From Proteiniphilum acetatigenes DSM 18083 (GTDB lineage Bacteria; Bacteroidota; Bacteroidia; Bacteroidales; Dysgonomonadaceae): DNA of 64,000 nt. The notes beneath the pieces are model-generated. The model worked only from the letters and a program-made list of their open reading frames with translations, did not search any database and was not told the origin of the DNA. Both the position numbers and the translations under genes were made by a program. Shown here piece after piece: positions 28,266 through 37,025 of the stretch; within the stretch, counting starts at the first letter, position 1, and each line of letters opens with the position of its first letter. The DNA is taken from NCBI RefSeq assembly GCF_000380985.1, contig NZ_KB905709.1, positions 1 through 64,000 on the forward strand. The letters are read 5' to 3'.

Positions 28266-28460
28266 TTATTCACCCTTCAGATTATAACCTGCAAATTTAG
28301 TGAAAAATTCATTATGGAAAAGGTCTTCCTCTTTATATTCTATCTTCGGTTGATTTCGATTCTTCATACACCGAAACAATCGGCGTATCACTAAAAGGTT
28401 TACAAAAACAAGTAAGATGAGTACTAACCCATAATTATCACGACACCAGGAGACCTGCAT
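28266..28460 (-). CDS. Possible small single-span membrane protein
   Basis: 64 residues with one clear hydrophobic segment (GLVLILLVFVNLLVI, residues 11-25) and a charged tail. Its ATG lies 23 bases inside the 3' end of pflA in another frame, which could allow coupled translation. No family is recognised, and chance membership of a real gene cannot be separated from a random open frame by sequence alone. Confidence 0.35.
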   Translation of the reverse strand: MQVSWCRDNYGLVLILLVFVNLLVIRRLFRCMKNRNQPKIEYKEEDLFHNEFFTKFAGYNLKGE

Positions 28461-29163
28461 TCCTAAAAATATTCCGGGCGTTCTCCAGTCGTTCCTGCGA
28501 TAATGGAAGTGTGTTTTCCAGACGGTATTCCATTCCTAACTGTTCATATTTGCGGGCACCCATATTATGATACGGCAGCAGTTCCACTTTTTCGATGCAG
28601 CGATAGGGAGCAAGGTAATCGGCTGTTCTTTTCAATAACTGATCATCATCTGTCCATCCCGGTACAATCACATGGCGGATCCAGGTGGGTCTGTTTTTTT
28701 CTTCCAGATAATTGAGGCATTGCAGCGTATTATCGATCCTCGCCCCGGTCAGTTTTTTATGCTGATCGGCATCGATCGATTTCACATCAAGCAGTACCAG
28801 ATCCACGATATCAAACACCTTGTACACTACTTGTGAGGCGATAGCTCCGGAAGTATCGAGTGCGGTATGGATACCGCTTTCTTTGCACAAGGAGAAAAAT
28901 TCGAGCAGGAACTCCGGCTGCAGCAGGGGCTCTCCACCGGTGACAGTCACGCCGCCTTTGGCTATAAAACTCTTATAACGAAGAACTTCTGTCAGCAGTT
29001 CTTCAGGGGAAAGGACGTATTTTCCGCTTTGCTTCGGATCCCATGTATCGGGATTATGACAATAAAGGCAACGTAAAGGGCAGCCTTGCAGGAAAACCAC
29101 AAAGCGAATGCCCGGCCCATCGACCGTACCGAAACTCTCCAATGAATGAATTCGTCCTAACAT
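28438..29163 (-). CDS. pflA: Pyruvate formate-lyase activating enzyme
   Basis: Radical SAM enzyme that places the glycyl radical on PflB under anaerobic conditions. The 241-residue protein carries the 4Fe-4S motif in LQGCPLRCLYCHNPDTW (CxxxCxxC, Cys near 30-37), GGVTVTGGEPLLQ for SAM binding, and LLDVKSID. It is the third gene of the focA-pflB-pflA order (reading on the minus strand), separated from pflB by a 152-bp palindromic element. Confidence 0.95.
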   Translation of the reverse strand: MLGRIHSLESFGTVDGPGIRFVVFLQGCPLRCLYCHNPDTWDPKQSGKYVLSPEELLTEVLRYKSFIAKGGVTVTGGEPLLQPEFLLEFFSLCKESGIHTALDTSGAIASQVVYKVFDIVDLVLLDVKSIDADQHKKLTGARIDNTLQCLNYLEEKNRPTWIRHVIVPGWTDDDQLLKRTADYLAPYRCIEKVELLPYHNMGARKYEQLGMEYRLENTLPLSQERLENARNIFRNAGLLVS

Positions 29164-29175
29164 ATAAAAGTATGC

Positions 29176-29327
29176 AACTAAGGCGTTCGTCTGACGATGT
29201 TTTGTGACCCGTTATAGCTCTCGTACGCTAAAAGAGTAGAACTCGCTTCGCTCAAACAGCTACTCTTTTTACGCTCACTGCGAGCTATGGGTACCCCACA
29301 AAACATCTAAAGAACTCCGCCTTAGTT
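29176..29327. repeat. 152-bp nested palindromic element
   Basis: Long imperfect inverted repeat filling the pflA-pflB gap. Outer arms AACTAAGGCG / CGCCTTAGTT; next ATGTTTTGTG / CACAAAACAT; then ATAGCTC / GAGCTAT; inner AAAGAGTAG / CTACTCTTT around a loop with CTCGCTTCGCTC. The layout resembles a miniature inverted-repeat element or REP-type hairpin. A related shorter element lies at 63384-63452. Confidence 0.75.
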
Positions 29328-29342
29328 ACAATTATGGAAAAT

Positions 29343-31583
29343 CTATAGTGAATGATTGATCGTCCTGGAGATCACATCCAACTGTTGCTCTTTGGTCAGC
29401 TTCACAAAATTAACCGCATAACCCGAAACACGGATAGTCAGCTGCGGATAATTTTCGGGATGATTCATCGCATCCACCAGCAGATCCTTGTCGAACACAT
29501 TCACATTGAGATGCTGTCCGCCATCTGAAGTGAAGTATCCATCGAGCAGGCCGACCATATTGGTTATTTGTACGTTCCGCTCCTTTCCGAGCGTTCCCGG
29601 AGAAACGGCAAACGTATAGGATATGCCGTCGTGTGCATGCTGGAACGGCAATTTCGCTACCGAAGCCAGTGCGGCTACCGCTCCTTTGGTATCGCGACCG
29701 TTCATCGGGTTTGCACCCGGAGCGAAAGGTGTCCCGGCGGGACGGCCGTCAGGTGTTGCACCCGTCTTCTTTCCATATACCACGTTGGAGGTGATGGTAA
29801 GGATAGACTGTGTAGGAATAGCATTGCGGTATGTTTCGTGTTGACGAAGATATCCCATGAACTTGCGGGTAATATCCACAGCGATCTGGTCGGTTCTGTC
29901 GTCGTTATTTCCGAAAGGTACATAATCGCCTTCCCGTTCGAAGTCTACGGCAATTCCCCGTTCGTCGCGGATCACTTTCACTTTCGTATCGCGGATCGCT
30001 GCGAGCGAGTCGGCCACAATAGAAAGACCCGCAATACCTGTCGCCCGGATGCGTTGTACATCACCGTCATGGAGCGACATTTCAAATGCTTCATAAGCGT
30101 ATTTATCGTGCATGTAGTGGATGATCTTCAACGCATTGACATATACTTTCGCCAGCCAGCGCATCATCTGCTCGAATTTGGCCATTACTTCATCATAATC
30201 GAGGTACTCGGAAGTGATACCCTCAAACTTAGGTGCCACCTGCACACCCGATTTCTCATCACGACCACCGTTGATGGCGTACAACAGACACTTGGCCAGA
30301 TTGGCGCGTGCACCGAACAACTGCATCTGTTTCCCTATCTTCATCGGCGATACGCAGCAGGCAATCCCGTAGTCATCACCATAATCGGGACGCATCAGGT
30401 CGTCATTCTCATACTGGATGGCAGAGGTATCTACCGATACTTTTGAACAGAATTTCTTCCAGTTCTCGGGAGAGTTTTGCGACCAGAGTACCGTCAGGTT
30501 AGGTTCCGGAGCCGGGCCCAGGTTGTAGAGCGTATGGAGGTAACGGAACGAAGTCCTTGTCACCAAAGTACGTCCGTCCACGGTCTGTCCGCCCAGCGAT
30601 TCGGTCACCCATACCGGGTCGCCTGAGAAGAGGTCGTTATAATCCGGTGTGCGCAGGAAGCGTACGATACGCAACTTTATGATAAGCTGGTCTATCAATT
30701 CCTGTGCTTCTTCTTCAGTCAGTAAACCGGCTTTGATATCTTTTTCGATATAAATATCAAGGAAAGTCGAAGTACGTCCGATCGACATGGCCGCTCCATC
30801 CTGGTCTTTTACGGCCGCCAGATAAGCAAAATAAAGGAACTGCACGGCTTCGCGGGCATTCTTTGCCGGTTCGGTCACATTGAATCCATATCCGTTACAC
30901 ATTTTTTCAAAAGCTTTCAACGCTTTGATCTGTTCAGATATCTCTTCACGACGCTGTATTATATCTTCGGTAATTTCCTGGATATCGAGGCGTTTCAGAA
31001 AATCTTTCTTTTCTGCAATCAAAGTAGTTGTTCCGTACAGCGGTACACGGCGGTAATCACCGATAATACGGCCGCGACCGTAAGCATCGGGCAATCCGGT
31101 AATGATAGCCGACCGCCGGGCAGCGACCATCTCGTCGGTATAAGCCGAAAAAACACCTTCGTTGTGCGTCTTCCGATAGCGGGTATAAATCTCTTTGGTC
31201 ATGGGATCGAGTTCGTACCCATATGCGTTCAGTGCGTTTTCTACCATGCGGATACCTCCCTTCGGGAAGATCCCGCGCTTGAGCGGCGCATCGGTCTGCA
31301 AACCGACGATCACTTCGTTATCCTTGTCGATATATCCCGGCCCGTAGGTGTCAATTTCCTGCGGATATTTGGTTTCGGCATCGTACACGCCTTTGGCTTG
31401 CTCTTCCTTGAACATTTCTGTCAACTTGTTCCAGACCTTACGGGTACGTTCGGTGGAAGAAACCAGAAAACTATCATCACCCTCATAGGGTGTATAGTTA
31501 TTCATAACGAAATCCCTTACGTTGATTTCGTTTCTCCATACATCTCCTTTAAAGCCTTTCCAAGATTCATGCTGATTATTCAT
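29343..31583 (-). CDS. pflB: Formate C-acetyltransferase (pyruvate formate-lyase)
   Basis: Glycyl radical enzyme converting pyruvate and CoA to acetyl-CoA and formate. At 746 residues it has normal length. The adjacent catalytic cysteines lie in [12 protein letters not shown] near residues 408-409, and the radical glycine is Gly721 in RVSGYAVNF. The order focA, pflB, pflA on one strand gives a complete fermentative formate module. It indicates mixed-acid-type anaerobic metabolism. Confidence 0.97.
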   Translation of the reverse strand: MNNQHESWKGFKGDVWRNEINVRDFVMNNYTPYEGDDSFLVSSTERTRKVWNKLTEMFKEEQAKGVYDAETKYPQEIDTYGPGYIDKDNEVIVGLQTDAPLKRGIFPKGGIRMVENALNAYGYELDPMTKEIYTRYRKTHNEGVFSAYTDEMVAARRSAIITGLPDAYGRGRIIGDYRRVPLYGTTTLIAEKKDFLKRLDIQEITEDIIQRREEISEQIKALKAFEKMCNGYGFNVTEPAKNAREAVQFLYFAYLAAVKDQDGAAMSIGRTSTFLDIYIEKDIKAGLLTEEEAQELIDQLIIKLRIVRFLRTPDYNDLFSGDPVWVTESLGGQTVDGRTLVTRTSFRYLHTLYNLGPAPEPNLTVLWSQNSPENWKKFCSKVSVDTSAIQYENDDLMRPDYGDDYGIACCVSPMKIGKQMQLFGARANLAKCLLYAINGGRDEKSGVQVAPKFEGITSEYLDYDEVMAKFEQMMRWLAKVYVNALKIIHYMHDKYAYEAFEMSLHDGDVQRIRATGIAGLSIVADSLAAIRDTKVKVIRDERGIAVDFEREGDYVPFGNNDDRTDQIAVDITRKFMGYLRQHETYRNAIPTQSILTITSNVVYGKKTGATPDGRPAGTPFAPGANPMNGRDTKGAVAALASVAKLPFQHAHDGISYTFAVSPGTLGKERNVQITNMVGLLDGYFTSDGGQHLNVNVFDKDLLVDAMNHPENYPQLTIRVSGYAVNFVKLTKEQQLDVISRTINHSL

Positions 31584-31624
31584 CGTTGATATATTTATTT
31601 TTGTAATGTTGATATATTGTATTT

Positions 31625-32431
31625 TTAATTATGCTTATCTGTTTTTTGCGGTTGATGAAGGAACAGGTACCAATAGACCGTTCCGACCAGTAACATGCCA
31701 CCCACAATATTGCCAAGTGTCGCGGGAAACAGGTTTTTCGAAAGAAAACCGGCCCAGGTGATATCGGCCCCACTATATATCGCCGCCGGAATGAAAAACA
31801 TATTGGCGACAGAGTGTTCGTAGCCAAGCACAACAAAGATCATGATAGGAATCCAGATAGCTATGCTTTTCCCGGTGATGTCCTTCGCCGTGTATCCCAT
31901 AAACATACCAAGGCATACCAGCCAGTTAGCTGCGATCCCCTTTATGAATACACGTACGAAATCCTGATTCACTTTTACTTCGGAATAATGATGCAGATAA
32001 GATTGCCAGGGTTCCTTATCGAATAAACCTACATTGGCAGATAATACGAAAGCAATGAATTGTGCTCCGACGAAATTAAACAGATAGGAAAGTAGAAGTA
32101 TTTTTACCACTTTTACCACCGATACATCCCGCTTCAATAATGGGAAGGTCAGACCGGCACAATCGCTGGTGAACAGATCGGCTCCGGTGAGTGAGACCAT
32201 GATAAGTCCCACCGGGAAGAGTGCCCCTGCCACAAATTTCACCAGTCCCGGATTGGTACTGCCGGTTTCCGGCATTCCTCCGGCGACCATTACAGTCAGC
32301 AACCCGCCGAGCGCAATAAACGCTCCACCAAGGATAGCTGCAATAGCAAAATGTAGAAACGGGAGCTTCGACTTATTAATTGCTGTGATCCTAAACGCTT
32401 CGGCAGCTTCTGCCGGAGTATAATAATTCAT
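31625..32431 (-). CDS. focA: Formate/nitrite family channel
   Basis: 268-residue membrane channel of the FNT family with six predicted spans; it moves formate across the inner membrane. Family signatures: [18 protein letters not shown]-like first span (here [18 protein letters not shown]), [12 protein letters not shown]-type loop ([14 protein letters not shown]), and [11 protein letters not shown]. It is 41 bases upstream of pflB and probably the first gene of the operon; a minus-strand TATCTTTG box lies at 32538-32545. Confidence 0.93.
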   Translation of the reverse strand: MNYYTPAEAAEAFRITAINKSKLPFLHFAIAAILGGAFIALGGLLTVMVAGGMPETGSTNPGLVKFVAGALFPVGLIMVSLTGADLFTSDCAGLTFPLLKRDVSVVKVVKILLLSYLFNFVGAQFIAFVLSANVGLFDKEPWQSYLHHYSEVKVNQDFVRVFIKGIAANWLVCLGMFMGYTAKDITGKSIAIWIPIMIFVVLGYEHSVANMFFIPAAIYSGADITWAGFLSKNLFPATLGNIVGGMLLVGTVYWYLFLHQPQKTDKHN

Positions 32432-32537
32432 ATTGCCTTCCTAAAACATAAACCAAGACCGGTAAAGGGAAGTGCTTTATCGCAAGAAAAGTATTTATTT
32501 TCCGTATAACCCTTAACAATCTTAATCAAATCGGGTG

Positions 32538-32545
32538 CAAAGATA
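32538..32545 (-). promoter_or_regulatory. -7 promoter box of focA-pflB
   Basis: CAAAGATA on the plus strand, i.e. TATCTTTG on the minus strand, about 107 bases before the focA ATG. No clear -33 partner at 19 bases. Confidence 0.4.
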
Positions 32546-32612
32546 CGATTTAACCTTTAATTACGGAAATATTTCCACAATTAATTTCCAAATTTTTTAT
32601 TCATCTTCATTA

Positions 32613-33629
32613 TCATATCGATACTCTGGCGTAAGGCACCACATCCGGCGCACAAAATTGGCTATCCAGGTATTTATAATATCCGGAAATGGCGACCATG
32701 GCGGCATTATCGGTAGTATAAGCAAATTTTGGAATATGTATCTTCCATCCATAACGGCGGCTATATTCTTCAAAAGCAGCCCGCAGACCGGAGTTGGCCG
32801 ATACACCTCCGGCTACCGCCACTTCTTTTATTTGCAGGTCTTTGGCTGCATGGTAGAGTTTGTCCATCAGGATCTCGATAATAGTCTTTTGTAGCGATGC
32901 GCAAAGATCTTCCTTGTTCTTTTCAATAAAACCGTCATCTTTTTTCAACTCATCACGAAGAAAATAGAGGAATGATGTTTTCAATCCGCTAAAACTGTAA
33001 TCGTAACCCGCGATATGCGGTTTACTGAATTTAAACCTGTCGGGGTTCCCCAATTTAGCCAGCCGGTCTACCACCGGGCCTCCCGGATAACCCAAACCCA
33101 TCACCTTGGCGCACTTGTCGAACGCTTCTCCCGCGGCATCGTCGATGGTTTGCCCTACAATCTCCATATCGTCATAAGACTTCACCAATATGATCTGTGA
33201 ATTACCGCCCGAAACCAGCAGGCAGAGAAAGGGAAATTCGGGTTGATTGGTATCATGCTCATCCTCTTTGATAAAATGTGCCAGCACATGCGCCTGAAGA
33301 TGGTTGATCTCGATCATTGGAATATTCAGTGCCGATGAGAAGCCTTTTGCGAATGATGTGCCGACCAGCAATGAGCCCAACAGTCCCGGTCCCCGTGTAA
33401 AAGCCACAGCCGAGATCTCCTCTTTTGTGATGCCGGCCTGCTTCAGTGCGTCATGTACTACGGGGATAATATTTTGCTGGTGCGCACGTGATGCCAGTTC
33501 CGGCACTACGCCACCATACCGTTCATGGACTGCCTGACCGGCAATCACGTTCGAGAGGATCACTCCGTCGCGGATAACGGCAGCGGAAGTATCATCACAG
33601 GAAGACTCTATACCTAATATTGTAATCAT
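32613..33629 (-). CDS. tsaD: tRNA threonylcarbamoyladenosine transferase TsaD
   Basis: Essential ASKHA-fold enzyme transferring the threonylcarbamoyl group to A37 of ANN-decoding tRNAs. The 338-residue protein from the ATG at 33629 shows ILGIESSCDDTSAA, the metal-binding NHLQAHVLAHF (HxxxH), LLVSGGNSQII, and the C-terminal VAGGVSANSGLR and TTDNAAMVA. A longer frame adds only MNQ. It stands alone between focA and an EamA transporter; a TAAATTTG box precedes it near 33660. Confidence 0.95.
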   Translation of the reverse strand: MITILGIESSCDDTSAAVIRDGVILSNVIAGQAVHERYGGVVPELASRAHQQNIIPVVHDALKQAGITKEEISAVAFTRGPGLLGSLLVGTSFAKGFSSALNIPMIEINHLQAHVLAHFIKEDEHDTNQPEFPFLCLLVSGGNSQIILVKSYDDMEIVGQTIDDAAGEAFDKCAKVMGLGYPGGPVVDRLAKLGNPDRFKFSKPHIAGYDYSFSGLKTSFLYFLRDELKKDDGFIEKNKEDLCASLQKTIIEILMDKLYHAAKDLQIKEVAVAGGVSANSGLRAAFEEYSRRYGWKIHIPKFAYTTDNAAMVAISGYYKYLDSQFCAPDVVPYARVSI

Positions 33630-33670
33630 CTGGTTCAATTGTTGTTCAAATTACTTTGCAAATTTAGATG

Positions 33671-33728
33671 TTTCCTACGCTCAACAGAGTCAAAACAAGT
33701 TTTACCTCTGTATTTACTTATCGAAAAC
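33671..33728 (-). repeat. Dispersed hairpin repeat, copy 7
   Basis: Minus-strand words TTTTCGATAAGTAAATACAG, AAAACTTGTTTTGAC and TGTTGAGCGTAGGAAAC. The central AAACTTGTTT and the CGATAAG start match copies 1, 4 and 8. Confidence 0.55.
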
Positions 33729-33779
33729 ATTCAGTTGTTATATGAAGCGATTCACGTGAACTCAACAGGTGAATAACAC

Positions 33780-34775
33780 TTATATATTGTTTGCTGTTCT
33801 CCGGAATTTTATATTTGTAAGCACGATGGCAAAGAGGATAAGGAATACTCCTACCCATTGAAGCGCCTGTACATTCTCCTGAAGGATAAAACTGGAAGAG
33901 ACCACTGCGACCGGCAACTCTGCTGCGCTAAGGATAGCGCCCAGCGAAACTCCGGTACGCGGCATGCCGAAAGAAAAAAACAGAGGAGGGATAACGGTTC
34001 CAAGCAATGCCAGCATCAATCCCCATTTATAAAGTCCGTCGAAAAACAGTCCATCAAACAAAAATAACGGTGGAAAAATCATCCAGGTGACAATACAGGA
34101 GCCGGTAATCATCAATGCCCCTTTTTTCAAAACCGGCAGATCATTCCCTACCCTGCCGCTTGCTATCAGGAACAGGGCATAACAAAATGCAGCCAACAAG
34201 CCAAATCCTATCCCTTTTATATTTAAAGTCACAGCCTCGTTAAATATACCTGCCGCGAACACCGTGCCGACAAGCACTATTGAAGCGGCAATCAGTTGCA
34301 TTCTATGCGGTTTTTTTCTGAACAGGACCGCTTCAATCAAAATGCTGATCCACAGATATTGCATCAACAGGATAATGGCAATGGATGCGGGTAATAGTTT
34401 TACGCACTGATAGTAAAAAATACCAACCAATCCTGTGAAGATCCCGGCAAAAGCCACTTTCCACCAGGCGGTCCGGCCTGGAGAACTATTGTCACCAGCA
34501 AGCGACCGGAGGAACTGTTCTCCGCTACGCACTATCCGGCCTGAGGAAGCGTTTCCAGCAGCTCCCAAAGGAGTGCGGTTCCCTGCCCCGAACAGAAACT
34601 TTTGCAAGGAATAGAGCGCCCACAACATCACCATTCCCAGGAAAGCCTGGCTTCCGGTTATTTGTCCGAGGGTGTAACCTTCCTCATACGCATTTTTTAC
34701 AATCGTCGATAGAACTCCGAAGCTGCATGCCCCAAGAAAAACAAAAATACCTCCAGTGAATTTATTCCGATTCAT
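33780..34775 (-). CDS. EamA/DMT-family transporter
   Basis: 331-residue inner-membrane protein with about ten hydrophobic segments arranged as two EamA halves, typical of the drug/metabolite transporter superfamily. First half starts GGIFVFLGACSFGVLSTIVK; second half holds GIGFGLLAAFCYALFLIASG and LLGTVIPPLFFSFGM. A polar, GC-rich stretch at about residues 68-100 (GAAGNASSGRIVRSGEQFL) enlarges the loop after the second span and is unusual for the family. Substrate not predictable. Confidence 0.85.
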   Translation of the reverse strand: MNRNKFTGGIFVFLGACSFGVLSTIVKNAYEEGYTLGQITGSQAFLGMVMLWALYSLQKFLFGAGNRTPLGAAGNASSGRIVRSGEQFLRSLAGDNSSPGRTAWWKVAFAGIFTGLVGIFYYQCVKLLPASIAIILLMQYLWISILIEAVLFRKKPHRMQLIAASIVLVGTVFAAGIFNEAVTLNIKGIGFGLLAAFCYALFLIASGRVGNDLPVLKKGALMITGSCIVTWMIFPPLFLFDGLFFDGLYKWGLMLALLGTVIPPLFFSFGMPRTGVSLGAILSAAELPVAVVSSSFILQENVQALQWVGVFLILFAIVLTNIKFRRTANNI

Positions 34776-34923
34776 TTCTTTCTATTTCCAACTCACGAAA
34801 ATCCTAAACACATTTCAAAAATAGTAGTAGCCTTTTTGATAAAACGGATGCAAAGATAATGGAAAAGAATTTAGTAATCGTTTTTTAGCTTTCCCGCTTA
34901 CAAAGAGTTCAGTCAAATAAATC

Positions 34924-34954
34924 TTGTAAATTTGGGAGTAAAGTCTTATTTTTG
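34924..34954 (+). promoter_or_regulatory. Promoter of the MNT-domain gene
   Basis: CTTG, 20 bases, then TATTTTTG (34947-34954): close to the Bacteroidota TTTG-N19-TAnnTTTG layout, 24 bases before the ATG. Confidence 0.5.
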
Positions 34955-34977
34955 TAGGTATTAAAAGCTATATAGCA

Positions 34978-35271
34978 ATGATGACTACCGATGAATATTT
35001 GCAGAAACTGAAACAGTTTAAATTGCAATACGCCGAAGAGTACGGCATAGAGCGTATTGGAATTTTCGGTTCTGTGGCACGCGGCGAACAGACCGAAGAC
35101 AGCGATATCGATATTTATTACGAAGGCAAGTCGTTGGGATTGAAATCGCTGGTAAGCTTTCCCGCCGAACTCGAAAAGTTTTTCGATATGCCTGTTGATG
35201 TTGTGCGCAAACACAAGAACCTGCGTCCTTCTTTCCTTAAACGCATTATGAGTGAGATTGTGTATGCATGA
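34978..35271 (+). CDS. MNT-type nucleotidyltransferase (antitoxin of MNT-HEPN pair)
   Basis: 97-residue minimal nucleotidyltransferase. The catalytic signature is complete: GIFGSVARGEQTEDSDIDIY (GS, then DxD near residues 30-42) and a third acidic residue in MPVDVVRK. In MNT-HEPN (MntA-HepT) systems this enzyme adds AMP to the HEPN RNase and silences it. Its stop codon overlaps the start of a HEPN gene that is badly deleted here, so the pair is no longer a working toxin-antitoxin unit in this strand of the locus (inference). Confidence 0.88.
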   Translation: MMTTDEYLQKLKQFKLQYAEEYGIERIGIFGSVARGEQTEDSDIDIYYEGKSLGLKSLVSFPAELEKFFDMPVDVVRKHKNLRPSFLKRIMSEIVYA

Positions 35272-35460
35272 TAAGTTTTTGATAATTGAGACATTAGGGC
35301 AAGTTGAAACGACGATTGAAAATTTGCTCAAAAGTACGGCTCACATTAAGGATATAGATGAATTGACAAAATCCGCAGATGGAATGTTGCGAACGATATA
35401 CCTCCACTTTTAGCCGTAATAAAACAAATGAAAAAAGACATAAACGCTGTATCAGAATAA
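35264..35460 (+). pseudogene. HEPN toxin (DUF86/HepT type) with internal deletion
   Basis: Starts 8 bases inside the MNT gene. The first 49 codons (stop at 35411-35413) keep the HEPN N-terminus: MHDKFLIIETLGQVETTIEN then LTKSADGML. In the adjacent frame, 35386-35460 encodes ANDIPPLLAVIKQMKKDIN, which fits the normal C-terminus of this family. The about 50 residues between, including the RNase motif Rx4-6H, are absent, and the two ends are joined out of frame near 35386-35391. The toxin is therefore inactive. Confidence 0.75.
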
Positions 35461-35475
35461 CGTTACTTTTTTGTA

Positions 35476-35671
35476 TTACGCGTCTCTCTTTTCTAACACC
35501 CACCTCAGGAAGGAGGTGTATTTCAACTCGATTTTCGCGGGAAAAGTAAAGGGCGCCGGTATCTTAATGGCCTGCCCGTCGTGGTCCACGGGATAGACCT
35601 CCACTTCGTACCAGCCTCCCGAACGGGAAACATATAGTGTTTCGGGAACGTCTTAAAAGATGAAACGCACC
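35476..35671 (-). pseudogene. Partial second copy of the short HlyD-like gene
   Basis: Bases 35521-35671 match 36361-36511 at a constant 840-base offset with no gaps; I count 139 identical of 151. It corresponds to the last about 60 codons of the secretion-type gene at 36319-36804. An in-frame stop (35653-35655) and loss of everything upstream show it is dead. Its end differs (RWVLEKRDA instead of KWIVRKVE), so it came from a related rather than identical copy or has diverged. Confidence 0.85.
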
Positions 35672-35691
35672 CATCATCAATTCATGAATAT

Positions 35692-35731
35692 TTTGCTAAT
35701 TGGGAAACATATATTACATTTGTAATACAAA
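35692..35731 (+). promoter_or_regulatory. Promoter and operator of the YafQ-type toxin-antitoxin pair
   Basis: TTTG (35692-35695), 19 bases, TACATTTG (35715-35722): exact Bacteroidota promoter layout. Overlapping the -7 box is a perfect inverted repeat TTTGTA-A-TACAAA (35719-35731), a likely binding site for the ribbon-helix-helix antitoxin. Confidence 0.7.
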
Positions 35732-35760
35732 GTAAATAGATATATAACACAAATGTGATT

Positions 35761-36018
35761 ATGGAAACAAGAGTGGCAAAAAAGCAAACGGCTTTTAGGC
35801 TGAATGAAAACTTAGTTAGCAGACTGAAAGCAGAGGCAAAAAGAACGAATAGAAGCTTAAGTAACTATGTAGAATGTATTCTCATGGAGAGCGTTTATAA
35901 CGAGCCGAACGATGAGACAAAGGCAGCCATTAAAGAGGCAAAAGCGGGCAAGTATGCGGGGACTATCGACATGAAAGATTTTGATTCTTTCATGAAATCC
36001 GTAAACGATATCGAATGA
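35761..36018 (+). CDS. Ribbon-helix-helix antitoxin
   Basis: 85-residue antitoxin. Residues 5-45 form a ribbon-helix-helix DNA-binding region (KKQTAFRLNENLVSRLKAEA then RTNRSLSNYVE). The C-terminal tail (AKAGKYAGTIDMKDFDSFM) is the usual toxin-wrapping part. The ATG at 35761 is preferred over a GTG two codons upstream. It overlaps the toxin start as ATGA, and expected repression is through the operator at 35719-35731. Confidence 0.82.
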   Translation: METRVAKKQTAFRLNENLVSRLKAEAKRTNRSLSNYVECILMESVYNEPNDETKAAIKEAKAGKYAGTIDMKDFDSFMKSVNDIE

Positions 36019-36284
36019 AAGAGCTTCGTTATAGTACCAAAGCAAAGAAAGACTTAAAGAAGTACAGGAACAATCCCCGTAAGATGGAGAAACTGTATCA
36101 AGTCTTATACATGCTCATTAATGATATTGAAATCCCTGAGACTTTCATACCTCATAAACTGATAGGACAGTACAAGGGCTGCATGGAATGTCATATTGAT
36201 CCCGATTTTTTGCTCATTTGGTTAGACGAGAACAATGAATATATACAGATTGTTCGGATTGGCAGCCATTCGGAATTATTTTAA
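36015..36284 (+). CDS. YafQ/RelE-type toxin
   Basis: 89-residue toxin of the RelE/ParE superfamily, YafQ branch; such toxins cut mRNA on the ribosome. Marks: YSTKAKKDLKKYRNNPRKME, PHKLIGQYKGCMECHIDPDF and LLIWLDENNEYIQIVRIGSH. The His-Asp-His type residues of YafQ (HIDPD and the final GSHSELF) are present, so it looks active. The pair sits between a dead and a live copy of the short HlyD-like gene, as if inserted into or carried by a duplication. Confidence 0.87.
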   Translation: MKELRYSTKAKKDLKKYRNNPRKMEKLYQVLYMLINDIEIPETFIPHKLIGQYKGCMECHIDPDFLLIWLDENNEYIQIVRIGSHSELF

Positions 36285-36318
36285 AGATTTTACCGGAAAA
36301 TGAATGGAAAGCCACGGT

Positions 36319-36804
36319 TTATTCCACTTTTCGTACAATCCATTTCAAAAAAGTGGTGTATTTCAACTCTATTTTCGCGGGAAAAGTAAAGGGCGCCGGT
36401 ATTTTAATGGCCTGCCCGTCGTGGTCCACGGGATAGACCTCCACTTCGTACCATCCTCCCGAACGGGAGACATGCAGCGTGTCGGGCACGTCATGGAAGA
36501 TGAAACGCACCGGCATGGGGCCTTCCACCGGGGGGCTGCCTGCGATAAATGCGATTTTGTCCCGTTGCGCCATCGCACGCTGCGGTATCCGCGCCGTATA
36601 ATGCACCTTACCCCTTTCATCCTGCGCAACACCGATCTCAATGGAGATCTTCGGCTGGTACGGGACAAAGGCGGCAATACCTGCCAGTACCAGTAACGCG
36701 GCAACGATCATGACTGTGCCGTACCGCACCAGTACAGGTGGCATCCGCCCGATAATGTTCCGCACCTTTTCGCTGCGCAATTCTATTGGTTTATTCTCTT
36801 CCAT
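36319..36804 (-). CDS. Short HlyD-like membrane protein of the peptide exporter
   Basis: 161 residues. The start (IELRSEKVRNIIGRMPPVLV then RYGTVMIVAALLVLAGI) matches the cytoplasmic and membrane segment of HlyD-type fusion proteins that accompany C39 ABC exporters in Bacteroidota. The usual long coiled coil and lipoyl domains are absent; the remaining 110 residues look like one beta-rich domain (FIFHDVPDTLHVSRSGGWYE). It lies downstream of the exporter gene on the same strand. It could be a reduced adaptor or partner of a full HlyD encoded elsewhere. High G+C, like the exporter. Confidence 0.6.
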   Translation of the reverse strand: MEENKPIELRSEKVRNIIGRMPPVLVRYGTVMIVAALLVLAGIAAFVPYQPKISIEIGVAQDERGKVHYTARIPQRAMAQRDKIAFIAGSPPVEGPMPVRFIFHDVPDTLHVSRSGGWYEVEVYPVDHDGQAIKIPAPFTFPAKIELKYTTFLKWIVRKVE

Positions 36805-36896
36805 CTTTACTCATGGGTTTGCAATTATCTCATTATCACTACTTACCGAAGAATCGGAACAAGTTATCCCGACTTGTCGGGATCCACTAACCGGCA

Positions 36897-36984
36897 CATT
36901 AGTATTTTCACTCCGTGCAATCTGCTCCCGCCCGGCAAACTTAAGTAAACTTGTTTGCCCCCACTTACCCGCAGATTTCACTTT
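36897..36984 (-). repeat. Dispersed hairpin repeat, copy 8
   Basis: Minus-strand order: GTGAAATCTGCGGGTAAG, hairpin with CAAACAAGTTTACTTAAG and TTTGCCGGGCGGGAGC, then AGATTGCACGGAGTGAAAA. Its flanks align with copies 4 and 5, which defines the longer form of the element. Just beside it (36867-36884) is a separate palindrome ATCCCGAC-TT-GTCGGGAT. Confidence 0.65.
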
Positions 36985-37025
36985 TAGTTTTTAGTTTTCA
37001 GTTTTTAGTTTTTCACTTTTAACTG

